A stretch of 33,250 nt of DNA from Dictyobacter arantiisoli (GCF_008326305.1 NZ_BIXY01000083.1:1-33250); one strand, 5' to 3'; counted from the stretch's first letter, positions 15,041 through 23,916 are shown. Made by a program: numbers and translations. Notes: a model not told the origin generated them from the sequence alone.

Positions 15041-15325
15041 GCGAAAAATAGGGAAATATAATGCAGTGTCTTGATTAGCAAAAAAACTCATTCTGAATAA
15101 TAGAGTAAGACAGATATGACCAAAAACTTAATTACTGTTTTTGCTCAATAAAAATGCTTTTACCTGTTTTTATGATTATTTATCTCTTTTCAAAAATCAA
15201 AAAGTGAACATGTTAATGTTTCCCATAGTAGATCGATAGAAGAGTGAGAAGAGTATTGAAATAGCAGCGTGTGCGGCCTTCACTGCATTCTCATAGGTGC
15301 CAAATTCTGAGAGATGGGAACGTAA

Positions 15326-15868
15326 ATGCGCTGGATGTCCTCAGGTACGGTTAACGCGAATACCTCGCTTGCCGACCTCTATGATCGCTATGCATATAGT
15401 ATAATGAATTATGTCTCACGTTATTTATCTACGCGTGAAGATGTTGATGATGTGGTGCTGGATGTCTTTCTGGCGGCGTTGGAGCGGCAGGTCTGGGTAT
15501 CCTGGAGTGCCGGAGAGCAACTGGCCTGGCTGCGCCGTATCGCCTATAACAAGGTGATTGATTATTATCGTCGGACAAGTCGTCATCCATCTATTGATCT
15601 GGAGCGTATCACCTCGCTGCTGGTGGATGATGAGATTTATACACCCGAATATATTGCTGTACGTAATGAAGATTACACCCTGCTGCGTGTGCATATTTCC
15701 ACCCTTTCGGACGTTCAGCAAGAGATTGTGCGCCTGCGTTTCGGCCATGGCCTGAGCATGAAAGAGATCGCGCACCGCTTGCACACGACGGATAATGTAA
15801 TCCGTGTGACGCTCTCGCGTGCCCTTAATGTCCTGCGTCGACTTTATCTGCAAGAGGAGGAAAAGTAA
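15326..15868 (+). CDS. ECF-family RNA polymerase sigma factor
   Basis: 180 residues. Region 2 (about 15-85) includes LADLYDRYAYSIMNYVSRYL, then DVDDVVLDVFLAALE, and the -10-recognition segment WLRRIAYNKVIDYYRR. Region 4 (about 125-178) shows LSDVQQEIVRLRFGHGLSMKEIAHRLHTT as a helix-turn-helix for the -35. The linker has no extra domain. Extracytoplasmic-function sigma factors direct RNA polymerase to stress promoters and are usually held by a membrane anti-sigma encoded next door. Here the following gene starts 2 bp after the stop and encodes a single-pass membrane protein. ATG at 15335 is an alternative start. No matching ECF-type promoter was identified with confidence upstream. Confidence 0.93.
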   Translation: MRWMSSGTVNANTSLADLYDRYAYSIMNYVSRYLSTREDVDDVVLDVFLAALERQVWVSWSAGEQLAWLRRIAYNKVIDYYRRTSRHPSIDLERITSLLVDDEIYTPEYIAVRNEDYTLLRVHISTLSDVQQEIVRLRFGHGLSMKEIAHRLHTTDNVIRVTLSRALNVLRRLYLQEEEK

Positions 15869-15870
15869 TT

Positions 15871-17052
15871 ATGGAGCCATTAGATAAATGGTTTTCGCCC
15901 GATCAGCTTGAGGAACAGCTTGCCAGGCCGTCGCGGTCTCACCCTCCAACAGCAGTGAATGAACGCTTGCTCCACGATCTCACATTTGTCGTGGAAGAGG
16001 ATGCACAGCGTCTGGAACGGCTCCGTGCGCGCCTCCTCGCTCAGGCGGCTGACAATCGCAAGCGCCCACCTATCTCAATCCAGCCCTATCAGTCTGGGAT
16101 GTCAGGACCACAGGGATCATCTGGTCTACAGGATGTGCCAGCGCGACGGCCTGCATCCCATTCTGATGTAAAGCGAACACCCAGGCTGTTCCAGTTATCC
16201 CTGGGACTGGTCGCCCTGCTCATTATAGGGAGTATGCTTGGCATCTTCACCCGGATGAAGTCTCATCAGCCACTCCAGGTCAGCTTTCAGCATCCTGCCA
16301 GCACAGGTGTAGCGTCTGTGCCCGCTTCAAGTGTCCCGATCCACGGTGCAGCTGCTTATATGCTGGATACCATGACTGGTCGTATGCTGGTAGATATCAA
16401 TAGTCGTGCTCATTTGCCGTTTGTTGGCGTTGTCAGGCTTATGACGGCGGTGGTAGCGATCGAAAATGGCAATCTTGATCAATCGGTAACGATTTCCCAG
16501 AACGTGCTCCAGGAGGCACCGCAGTCTCCGAGTAGCGCCCAACTGGTAGCGGGCGACCGGCTAACCTTGCGTGATCTCCTCCCTGCTTTGCTTTTATCTG
16601 GTGGCAATGATGCCGCAGTTGTGATCGCTCACACAGTAACCGGAAATACGCCCAACTTTGTCGCACAAATGAATGATGAGGCTCATCAACTACAACTGTA
16701 TGACACACACTTTAATAATCTCTATGGCACGCCCGTGGGGGATGAATATTCCAGCGCGGCTGATCTTGCTCATCTCACCCGGTACGCGCTCCAGCTTTCC
16801 GAATTTTCCTCGATCTTTGGAGCGCAGCAGCATCGCGTCGCCGCTACAGAGCACAACCATGCCTATCAATGGATCAGCAGTATTGATGCACCGGGTATCA
16901 CAGGAGCGATCAGCGGATATGATGCTCGTGCTGGCGCGTCGATTGTCTTCTCATCTCGGCGTGCAGACGGTCATGTAGTGATTGGAGTCGAGCTAGGAGC
17001 TCCTTCTATGAGTATCCTGAGCGCTGATACCAGATTGCTTTTGCAGCAATAA
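15871..17052 (+). CDS. membrane protein with inactive S11 DD-peptidase-like sensor domain (putative anti-sigma)
   Basis: 393 residues. Residues 1-104 are cytoplasmic and polar with a helical NERLLHDLTFVVEEDAQRL segment, 105-127 form one membrane helix, and 158-393 an external domain homologous to peptidase S11 (PBP5-type D-Ala-D-Ala carboxypeptidase). All catalytic motifs are damaged: the SxxK position reads G-V-V-R (186-189), KTG reads I-S-G (347-349), and the middle motif is SGGN. The next gene encodes a clear paralogue with intact motifs. Gene position 2 bp after an ECF sigma factor and single-pass topology suggest an anti-sigma whose dead peptidase fold senses peptidoglycan or beta-lactam-like ligands. 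The usual zinc anti-sigma HxxxCxxC motif is absent, so the sigma-binding role is inferred. Confidence 0.82.
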   Translation: MEPLDKWFSPDQLEEQLARPSRSHPPTAVNERLLHDLTFVVEEDAQRLERLRARLLAQAADNRKRPPISIQPYQSGMSGPQGSSGLQDVPARRPASHSDVKRTPRLFQLSLGLVALLIIGSMLGIFTRMKSHQPLQVSFQHPASTGVASVPASSVPIHGAAAYMLDTMTGRMLVDINSRAHLPFVGVVRLMTAVVAIENGNLDQSVTISQNVLQEAPQSPSSAQLVAGDRLTLRDLLPALLLSGGNDAAVVIAHTVTGNTPNFVAQMNDEAHQLQLYDTHFNNLYGTPVGDEYSSAADLAHLTRYALQLSEFSSIFGAQQHRVAATEHNHAYQWISSIDAPGITGAISGYDARAGASIVFSSRRADGHVVIGVELGAPSMSILSADTRLLLQQ

Positions 17053-17115
17053 TCAACATTGAATGTACTGACTACTTTGATTTATTGTGTCCAGGTATAG
17101 AAATGCAGGTATAAA

Positions 17116-18087
17116 ATGGCCCAACGTATTATGCTTATCGTTGTATTAGTATTTATGATTGTGATTACCGTGCTTGGTATTATCTATGTCCCGACCATCC
17201 TTGCCAATGTGCGTAGTGGATCAGGCTTACTGACGGCTGCGGCCACGCCGACGCCGACGCCCGAGCCGCCGACGCCAACTCCTGAGCCGCCAACGCCAAC
17301 GCCCACTGTTGCTATTCCGACCGCAACGCCAACGCCAACCCCCTTTGTCAGCGGTACCGAAGCATATTTAATCGATGCCGATACCGGAACCATCCTTTAT
17401 AACTTGAATGGTACCCAGAGCGCTCCGATCGCCAGTACTACCAAGATCATGACTGCGATTATCGCCATCGAGAATGCGAATCTCGAGCAAGGAGTCACTA
17501 TTCAGCAAGCCGATCTGGATCAGGTGCCAGCGGGAGCCAGTACTGCTGGCCTGGTCGCTGGTGACTACTTCCGCCTGCGTACCCTGTTGGATGCTTTATT
17601 GCTCCGTTCAGGGACCGATGCCTCTATTGTGATCTCGCGCGTTGTCGCTGGTAGTACCCAAAATTTTGTGGCTATGATGAATAATAAGGCACAGCAGCTC
17701 GGTTTAGCTCATACCCACTACAGCAATCCACACGGTTTTGGTGGAGCTGACCACTACTCATCGCCTGCCGATCTGGTCACGCTTGCCAACTACGCCATGC
17801 GCAATCCTACCTTCGCGGGCATCGTTGGAAAGAGCAGCTATAGCGTCCAGCCCACGCTCTACACTCGTGCCTATAACTGGTCAAATACCAATACGCTCAT
17901 TTCCAGCTATCCGGGTGCTGACGGTGTCAAGACAGGCTGGACCGATGATGCTGGCGTCTGCCTGGTCTTCTCTGCCCGCCGCAACAGTCATCATCTCATC
18001 GGTGCTGAATTAGGGGCTAAAACCTACGACGCCGTTTTTGCTGACAGCACCAAACTCCTGGATCTCGGCTTCAGCAAAGAATCCTAG
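17116..18087 (+). CDS. membrane-anchored D-alanyl-D-alanine carboxypeptidase (S11)
   Basis: 323 residues; ATG preceded by AGG at 6 bases. Residues 7-27 are a signal anchor, 41-77 a Pro/Thr linker built from repeated PTPTPEPP units (cell-wall spacer), and 80-323 an S11 peptidase domain. The acylating SxxK is STTK (107-110, ASTTKIMTA), and KTG is at 272-274 (GVKTGWTDDAG). The second motif is SGT (165-167) where most family members have SxN, a conservative but notable change. The enzyme should trim terminal D-Ala from peptidoglycan stem peptides outside the membrane, limiting cross-links. It lies 63 bp downstream of its catalytically dead paralogue in the sigma-factor operon, and a 17-bp hairpin terminator follows. 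Confidence 0.9.
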   Translation: MAQRIMLIVVLVFMIVITVLGIIYVPTILANVRSGSGLLTAAATPTPTPEPPTPTPEPPTPTPTVAIPTATPTPTPFVSGTEAYLIDADTGTILYNLNGTQSAPIASTTKIMTAIIAIENANLEQGVTIQQADLDQVPAGASTAGLVAGDYFRLRTLLDALLLRSGTDASIVISRVVAGSTQNFVAMMNNKAQQLGLAHTHYSNPHGFGGADHYSSPADLVTLANYAMRNPTFAGIVGKSSYSVQPTLYTRAYNWSNTNTLISSYPGADGVKTGWTDDAGVCLVFSARRNSHHLIGAELGAKTYDAVFADSTKLLDLGFSKES

Positions 18088-18115
18088 CAATGCTATTCCT
18101 CGGTATCTCATAACT

Positions 18116-18179
18116 AGAGCAGCAAGCGAGCCTGAATATATATATTGATAGTTTATTTGGATGGCTCGCTTGCTGCTCT
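18116..18179. terminator. bidirectional terminator hairpin
   Basis: Arms of 17 bp (18116-18132 and 18163-18179) are perfectly complementary, with a 30-base AT-rich loop. It lies between convergent genes ending at 18087 (+) and 18209 (-). There are no long T-runs flanking it. Confidence 0.65.
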
Positions 18180-18208
18180 GTGTGTAGGGAAGCTGCTTGC
18201 TGATTAGC

Positions 18209-19624
18209 TTATTTGTTGAGATACCAATCGGTAGTGGTGAGATTGGGATATGTGATAGTCTTCTTGCTCAGATCAGCTGGTGGACCCGGAAACGCCTGGA
18301 TCGGCTTGCCAGCTTCCGCAAGCTGCATGCTATCATGCCAGATTTGCGCCGCCCCATCCTGTAGCGTGAGATTCGTCAATTGTGCATAGCTTGTATTTCC
18401 GGCCCAGGCTCCGCCCACCAGATCATTCGTATAGCCAATAGTGATAGTATCTTTGAATACACCGTTGAGCGCACCCACAGCCGCCGCCGGGCGGACCTGT
18501 CCTGGATTTCCTGCCAGACATTGCGCCTCGCTATTGCTATAGAGCAAGAGCGGAGTACATTTGCCGGTTTCATGCGTGCGAGCAGCGTTATCGCTGAGAA
18601 CGTCAGTGAGCATAAAGGCAGTCTCCGCGCTTACGGCCCGCGTCTGTGATGGATGCGCGCTATAAATAGTATGGCCACTGCTATCACTGATACTCTCAAT
18701 CGTGTATGGGGTGGTATGGACGCCCGCATTGGCAAAGCTCTGATAGCCCGCCGTGACATCGAGCAGGGGAAATTCGACGGGTCCAAAGGGTGTACTGTTA
18801 TGGTCCGGACCGAGATCGGCTGCCTGCATACCTGCATGGATAATTACTTTTTTAAGCGCATCGTAGCCCACTTTCTTATAGAGTTTGAGGGCTGGAATAT
18901 TATAGTTATTTTGTAGCGCCTCGCGGTAAGATAGATAACCATGATACTGGTGGTCATAATTGGACGGCGCATACGTTTGACCGGATGGGTCAACAACCGA
19001 AAATGGAGCATCGTAGACTACCTCGCCTGGACTGATCCCCAGCTCGAAGGCGCTTGCATACACAAATGGCTTGAGCGTTGAGCCGATGGCGCGACTTTTG
19101 TGCTGCATGACGTCCAACGGTTGTGTGGATGTTGAACTATCCAGACCCCCGAATAGCGTACGGATCGCCGAGCTATGGGCATCTAGCAGTACGACTGCGG
19201 CATTGTTCATATTATGGAGCGCGCCAGCAGTGCTGATATACTGCTGCGTTTTTTGTAGAATCTGCTTTTGTAGTTGGAGATCCAGAGTTGTCGTGACCTT
19301 TAGTTGTGTGGTTGGTAGATTGTTATTGCTCACCGTGAGATCCCGCGCCAATTCATTGAGCGTATCATCGATAAATTGGAATGCTATCTGTCGGGATGGT
19401 GCATGCTGAGATAGGCAATCACGCCGTGTATCTTGTCCGTGCAACTCGCAGATCAGTTGTCCATGCACATCATAGAGCTGGATTGGTCCCTTCGTCGTAT
19501 TCGTCGTATTTGTCGCCGTGGGAAGCCCCATGCAGGCGCTCAAGATACAGGCCAATAGAAATGACATCCCTATGTTCAAACATCCAGACAGACGTCCAGG
19601 CGGGAAGCCGTGTTTACTATCCAT
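18209..19624 (-). CDS. lipoprotein-like penicillin-binding transpeptidase lacking the KTG motif
   Basis: 471 residues; ATG with AAGGAG 10 bases upstream. The N-terminus is a lipoprotein signal with lipobox LSAC (Cys 31). Residues 105-420 resemble the transpeptidase domain of class A penicillin-binding proteins: TTLDLQLQ, GSTLKPFVYA with SxxK at 182-185, then NNYNIPALKL in place of SxN. The KTG-box region aligns as P-A-A-A-V-G-A-L before FKDTITIGYT, so the Lys is lost. The glycosyltransferase (GT51) half normally present in class A proteins is missing. Acylation by the Ser may still occur but catalysis should be weak, suggesting a sensor, scaffold or beta-lactam-binding role. It is convergent with the sigma/DD-peptidase operon and downstream of an S53 protease. 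Confidence 0.85.
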   Translation of the reverse strand: MDSKHGFPPGRLSGCLNIGMSFLLACILSACMGLPTATNTTNTTKGPIQLYDVHGQLICELHGQDTRRDCLSQHAPSRQIAFQFIDDTLNELARDLTVSNNNLPTTQLKVTTTLDLQLQKQILQKTQQYISTAGALHNMNNAAVVLLDAHSSAIRTLFGGLDSSTSTQPLDVMQHKSRAIGSTLKPFVYASAFELGISPGEVVYDAPFSVVDPSGQTYAPSNYDHQYHGYLSYREALQNNYNIPALKLYKKVGYDALKKVIIHAGMQAADLGPDHNSTPFGPVEFPLLDVTAGYQSFANAGVHTTPYTIESISDSSGHTIYSAHPSQTRAVSAETAFMLTDVLSDNAARTHETGKCTPLLLYSNSEAQCLAGNPGQVRPAAAVGALNGVFKDTITIGYTNDLVGGAWAGNTSYAQLTNLTLQDGAAQIWHDSMQLAEAGKPIQAFPGPPADLSKKTITYPNLTTTDWYLNK

Positions 19625-19801
19625 AAATAAAAAACTCCTTTATATTACTTTCCTGTTTTATTTATCGTGGTCAATCTAGAAATATTAACGAGCACTGCAT
19701 TTCATGCTATCTAGCAGTACCCTTACGTTACATGCGTCTAAAAAGAGACTGGTCGGAGCTGATATGCTTCTGTTATACTGTGCAAAACTGCAAGTAAAAG
19801 G

Positions 19802-19840
19802 AGAAACAAGTAACAGACTCATCACTTGTTGCTTGTTTCT
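19802..19840 (-). terminator. terminator downstream of the S53 protease gene
   Basis: A 14-bp stem with one mismatch (19802-19815 with 19827-19840) lies 25 bp past the protease stop. On the minus strand it is followed by CTCCTTTTACTT. Confidence 0.55.
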
Positions 19841-19864
19841 ATGGTCTGGATGCTGGTTTTAGCG

Positions 19865-21076
19865 CTAGAAGCAGCCGAGCCCATTGGGAGTACCCAAACC
19901 TGATTGATGGCTATAGATGGTGTTCCCGCCTGTCGGCACAGTGTTGAGTTGGCAATTTCCACTCACCTGTCGCAACCAGAGAGATTGGACATTGCTGGAA
20001 TTGGTATTGGCATTGCCGGCCAGACCATAGATCGCGGCGAGAATAGGCGTGGAGGCGCTGGTACCGCCCATTTGATACCAGCCATTGGCGTTATAGGTAT
20101 CATAGACGTAGACGCCTGTGTGAGGATCAGCGACGGCTGAGACATCTGGAACAGCACGCATGCTACAACCTGTGCTGGTAAAACTCTGATAAATAGGCTG
20201 TGATATGTGAGTGCTGCAGCCGCCTCCTGCGCTGGCCCAGGTTGTCTCAGTGCCATTTGTTTGCAAGTTCGTACCACCGACACCAATGACATTTGGACAA
20301 ACAGCGGGTACCTGGACGATGCCATTTGCATCACCCGAACTGGCGACCACGGCAATATTATTATGATTAAAATAGGTATTGCAGGTAGTACTCTCCCCGC
20401 TATATTCTGAGTTTGAGCCGTAACTATTGCTGATCGCTTTGGCTCCCAGACTGGCTGCTGTATTAACGCCCGTCCCAAGATCATGCATACTAGCAGAATT
20501 TGCTTCTACCAGGAGCATCTGGCAATTGCGGCAGACAGCACTGACCATATCCATATCCAGCGAGGTCTCCTGTGCCCAGAATGTGTTGGCGGGCGGATAT
20601 GCCCCCGGGTTGCCTGTCTGATTGGTCTTCAGGAAGCATCCTGTGAGTGATGAGCAGGCTGGCAGCCCGAAGGTTGAGCGGTAGGTCGCCATATCGGATT
20701 CCGCATGGGGATCGTCATAGGCCGTGACAATAGCGATGCGCTGGCCGGATGGCGCAAGTGAGGGAAGGTTGTAAGCTCTGAGAATATCGGCGGGTTGATA
20801 GGGAATACTACCGCCAGTTGGGAATGATCCAGGTGCCTGCACAGGAGGAGGTGGTACTGGTTTGAGCACTTCAACCGTACAGGATGCCAACTCTCGATGA
20901 TGGATATCTGGTGGGCAGGCTCGATGGGGCTTATGAGGCTCAATTGGCCCCGTCTCCAGTCGTTGCAACGAACTTGCATGTACCTGTGTTATTCTATATG
21001 GCGCACCTGGCAGTAAGAGTGTGATAAGACAACTCAGACAAATTAACAGCATCTTGCGTATCATTTTTTCTTCCAT
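19865..21076 (-). CDS. secreted S53 (sedolisin-type) serine-carboxyl protease
   Basis: 403 residues with a signal peptide (about 1-35, cleavage near VHA-S). The sedolisin active site is recognisable: Glu 170 and Asp 174 (QETSLDMD), oxyanion Asp 249 (SSGDAN) and nucleophile Ser 340 in GGTSAST. Several cysteines suggest disulfides. Sedolisins are acid-active endopeptidases. Typical members carry a 150-200-residue activation prodomain, but here only about 60-80 residues, with a PVPPPP linker, precede the catalytic part, and the C-terminal calcium-site signature is not obvious. The exact start is uncertain (ATG 21076 or ATG 21064). It is transcribed toward the transpeptidase-like gene, with a hairpin between them. 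Confidence 0.9.
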   Translation of the reverse strand: MEEKMIRKMLLICLSCLITLLLPGAPYRITQVHASSLQRLETGPIEPHKPHRACPPDIHHRELASCTVEVLKPVPPPPVQAPGSFPTGGSIPYQPADILRAYNLPSLAPSGQRIAIVTAYDDPHAESDMATYRSTFGLPACSSLTGCFLKTNQTGNPGAYPPANTFWAQETSLDMDMVSAVCRNCQMLLVEANSASMHDLGTGVNTAASLGAKAISNSYGSNSEYSGESTTCNTYFNHNNIAVVASSGDANGIVQVPAVCPNVIGVGGTNLQTNGTETTWASAGGGCSTHISQPIYQSFTSTGCSMRAVPDVSAVADPHTGVYVYDTYNANGWYQMGGTSASTPILAAIYGLAGNANTNSSNVQSLWLRQVSGNCQLNTVPTGGNTIYSHQSGLGTPNGLGCF

Positions 21077-21324
21077 TCCTAAATTCCTACTCCAGCCGTT
21101 AGAGTACGATGATCTGCGAAAGTGAGCAGGATTAGTCTCTCTGATCTGTTAATTCATCTTACCGTATACATAAAATGCTTTTGTTTGAAGTATCGATCTA
21201 GCAGGTAGGCTATACTTCTTTGCTCTTTCCATATTTTTATCAGCTTCCAGAAAGACTATTCAGGAGCATATAAGGTGGACAGGTGGATGGACGGTGGTGA
21301 TAAAATGCAGAAGAGGGAGGTTGA

Positions 21325-22608
21325 ATGAATAAAACTATGGGTATTGAAAACAAAGAAAAAAGTATCTTATTATTAATGACCCCGGCTACCTATCGAGCGG
21401 GCGCTTTTTTGCAAGCCGCGCAACGCCTGCATCTTGAGGTCGTTGTTGGCCTGAACCTGCCGGAGGCGCTAGCAGATTACTGGCACGTCCCGTTAGGATT
21501 AGATTTTGCTGATACCACGAAATCGGTGCAGATGATTGTTGATTACGCGCATGAACATCCTTTTGCCGCTATTCTTTCGGTCGATGACAGCGCAACCGAG
21601 CTTGCCGCTTATGCTAATGCCGCTTTAGGGTTAGCCAATAATTCGCCGCAGGCCAGTGAAGCTGCCCGTGACAAGCTATTGATGCGTCAATTAATGTCAT
21701 CCGGTGGAGCACCATGTCCCATCTTCCGTAGCTTCTGGCTCCATGACGATCCTGACTGGATTGCTACCCAGATCAGTTATCCCTGTGTGGTCAAACCGCG
21801 CCGCCTCTCTGGCAGTCGAGGAGTCATCCGTGCCAACGATCCAGCCGAGTTTATTGTCGCCTTTGAGCGTCTGAAGCGCCTGCTCCTGGCTGATGGAGCT
21901 TCTGAGCACGAGACATCCGTGCTTGTCGAAGACTTCATCCCTGGCTTTGAAGTAGCGCTGGAAGGCTTGTTGACTGCTGGTAAACTGCAGGTCCTCACTC
22001 TCTTCGACAAGCCTGATCCGCTGGATGGCCCCTTCTTTGAAGAAACCATCTATGTCACGCCATCGCGCCTCTCTGCTACGCTGCAACAGGCGATTGCTGA
22101 TTGTGTTAGCCGTGCTGCATTATCGCTGGGACTGCGCACAGGCCCTGTCCACGCCGAATTGCGTGTCAACGAGCAGGGACCCTGGATGCTAGAGATTGCT
22201 GGCCGCTCGATTGGAGGACTCTGCTCAACCGTCCTCGAATTTGGTTCGGGCATGTGCCTTGAAGAACTGATCTTGCGCCACGCCATTGGGGAGGAAGTCT
22301 CTTCTGTCCAACGTGAGGAACAAGCTGCTGGCGTCATGATGATCCCTATCCCTGGTGCTGGAATTTTAAAGGGCGTCCACGGCATCGAAGCTGCCGAGGT
22401 AGTGCCATTGATCACAGGCGTTGAGATCAGTGCTCAGCTCAACAATAAGCTTGTTCCCTTGCCCGAAGGTAGTAGCTATCTTGGCTTTATCTTCGCTCGT
22501 GGAGCCAATCCACCAGACGTGGAGGCCGCCATTCGTCAGGCTCATAGCTGTCTACGCTTTGATATTCGCCGCGAGATCCCTCTTTTAAAAGTGAGCGTCA
22601 ACCGCTAA
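21325..22608 (+). CDS. ATP-grasp domain carboxylate-amine ligase
   Basis: 427 residues; start ATG with GGGAGG 4 bases upstream. Residues 12-110 form a Rossmann-like pre-ATP-grasp domain. Residues about 115-310 are an ATP-grasp fold: YPCVVKPRRLSGSRGV holds the ATP-binding Lys and glycine loop, EDFIPGFEVALEGL follows, and ELRVNEQGPWMLEIAGRSIGG carries the metal-binding Glu/Asn residues. The C-terminal 100 residues resemble the LAL-type cap of L-amino acid ligases. Such enzymes form peptide or amide bonds through an acyl phosphate. The substrate is not identifiable. It is flanked by its own intergenic regions and a terminator, so it appears monocistronic. The adjacent PLP enzyme is convergent, so no operon partner is evident. 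Confidence 0.85.
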   Translation: MNKTMGIENKEKSILLLMTPATYRAGAFLQAAQRLHLEVVVGLNLPEALADYWHVPLGLDFADTTKSVQMIVDYAHEHPFAAILSVDDSATELAAYANAALGLANNSPQASEAARDKLLMRQLMSSGGAPCPIFRSFWLHDDPDWIATQISYPCVVKPRRLSGSRGVIRANDPAEFIVAFERLKRLLLADGASEHETSVLVEDFIPGFEVALEGLLTAGKLQVLTLFDKPDPLDGPFFEETIYVTPSRLSATLQQAIADCVSRAALSLGLRTGPVHAELRVNEQGPWMLEIAGRSIGGLCSTVLEFGSGMCLEELILRHAIGEEVSSVQREEQAAGVMMIPIPGAGILKGVHGIEAAEVVPLITGVEISAQLNNKLVPLPEGSSYLGFIFARGANPPDVEAAIRQAHSCLRFDIRREIPLLKVSVNR

Positions 22609-22638
22609 AATCGCTCCTGATATACCTTAGTAGTAAAA

Positions 22639-22687
22639 AGCTGAATGGACCGCGCATGCCTCCCTCGCATATATGGTCCATCCGGCT
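22639..22687. terminator. bidirectional terminator
   Basis: AGCTGAATGGACC (22639-22651) pairs with GGTCCATCCGGCT (22675-22687) with two G-T type pairs. It lies between the convergent ATP-grasp gene (ends 22608) and the PLP-enzyme gene (ends 22730). Confidence 0.65.
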
Positions 22688-22729
22688 CTGTTTGATGCTA
22701 TATATCTTGATTTTACTGGTTGCCGCTCA

Positions 22730-23704
22730 TTACGCCAGTGCCTGCGCATAGACCGCTGGATCGACATTGCCGCCGCTCACAATACAGCAGACACGTTTGC
22801 CGCGAAAGCGCTCAGGCCGCGTGAGGATTGTTCCTAGCGTCAGTGCGCCGGTAGGTTCTACCTTCAGGTTGTTATAGAGGAAGTAGTGGCGCAGGGCACT
22901 CAGTGTTTGCTCGTCTGGTACTTCAATAATATCCGCCAGTCCGCGCTGCAGGATCTCCCAGTTGATGTGTCCCAGACTGAGTGTGCGTGCGCCATCCGCA
23001 ATGGTAGCTGGTTCCTGCTCGTTTGGGATCAATCTGCCCTGGCGCAACGAGCGGGCGGCATCATTTCCTGGCAAAGGCTCTGCGCCCACGACTTCTGTCG
23101 CGCTACCCAGATGATCACGTGCTACAACGATGCCTGAGCTTAAACCGCCACCGCCAACCGGTGCGATAATCGTATCAAATGGCCCGGCAGCCAGGATCTC
23201 CTGACCGAGCGTAGAATTGCCTGCTACCACGCGATAATCATCATATGCCTGCGCCCGAAAAGCGTCGGGATGATCTTCCAGTAGCTGACGCACCCGTGCA
23301 TCGCGACCGATCTTGCGGACATCCACCAGATCGACCGTCCCACCATAGGCCTGGACCGCGTTGATCTTGACCTGTGCGGAAGTGCTTGGCATCACAACCG
23401 TACAGGATTTGCCCAGCAGGCTACTGGCATAGGCGATGGCCTGTCCAAAATTGCCTGAAGATGCAGTTATAATGTGGGTCTGAGGAATACTGGATAAGAG
23501 ATTATAAGCGGCCCGAAACTTGAAACTTCCTGTATGCTGGAATGTTTCACTGGCAATGGTAATCTCACAGTCCAGATCAGCCGACAGACGAGGCGCAGAT
23601 AAAAATAACGCTGGACGTATGGTTGCTGGCAACGTCTGCCATACCTGTGTGAGATAGGCTCCAGTCAACTCTGGAGCGGATTGAGCATAATCAGTAGTCA
23701 GCAT
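22730..23704 (-). CDS. threonine/serine dehydratase-like PLP enzyme (fold type II)
   Basis: About 324 residues from ATG 23704, chosen because GGAG lies 9 bases before it; ATG 23719 has no ribosome site. Residues about 50-65 carry the PLP-Schiff-base Lys in QHTGSFKFRAA. ITASSGNFGQAIAYA holds the substrate-carboxylate loop, PVGGGGLSSG is the phosphate-binding glycine loop, and CIVSGGNVD the C-terminal ring-contact Ser. There is no ACT regulatory domain, so it belongs to the short catabolic/biodegradative threonine dehydratase or serine racemase group, deaminating Thr or Ser to 2-oxo acids and ammonia. Which reaction predominates is not determined by sequence alone. An extended -10 (TGCTATAAT) lies upstream at 23745-23753. 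Confidence 0.9.
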   Translation of the reverse strand: MLTTDYAQSAPELTGAYLTQVWQTLPATIRPALFLSAPRLSADLDCEITIASETFQHTGSFKFRAAYNLLSSIPQTHIITASSGNFGQAIAYASSLLGKSCTVVMPSTSAQVKINAVQAYGGTVDLVDVRKIGRDARVRQLLEDHPDAFRAQAYDDYRVVAGNSTLGQEILAAGPFDTIIAPVGGGGLSSGIVVARDHLGSATEVVGAEPLPGNDAARSLRQGRLIPNEQEPATIADGARTLSLGHINWEILQRGLADIIEVPDEQTLSALRHYFLYNNLKVEPTGALTLGTILTRPERFRGKRVCCIVSGGNVDPAVYAQALA

Positions 23705-23745
23705 AGATAAAAACTCCATATCTGTTCTGTAAAGATATACTCTGA

Positions 23746-23916
23746 TTATAGCATGTCCTTATGGATAATTCTTTCTCCCTCTTTCTGCCGTAGCGACCAC
23801 GCTTCATGGGCAATAGCGCTTAAATAGGAGGAATGATGATGGACAATGTAGGTACGTGGTCGCAACTGAGGTGTGCTTTCCTCATCATCGTACGATATGC
23901 TCGCCCATAGGCTCAT
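23746..23916 (-). CDS. possible small protein upstream of the PLP enzyme
   Basis: A 56-residue frame beginning MSLWASISYDDEES, with GGGG 5 bases before its ATG. Composition is protein-like (RPRTYIVHHHSSYL), but its stop overlaps the predicted -10 of the next gene and I recognise no family. The 23720-24106 interval otherwise contains only promoter-like sequence. Confidence 0.25.
   Translation of the reverse strand: MSLWASISYDDEESTPQLRPRTYIVHHHSSYLSAIAHEAWSLRQKEGERIIHKDML

Noticed and set aside
17236-17345. Minisatellite repeat with a role of its own
   Set aside because: The CCGACGCC-type repeats simply encode the Pro/Thr linker of the DD-peptidase.
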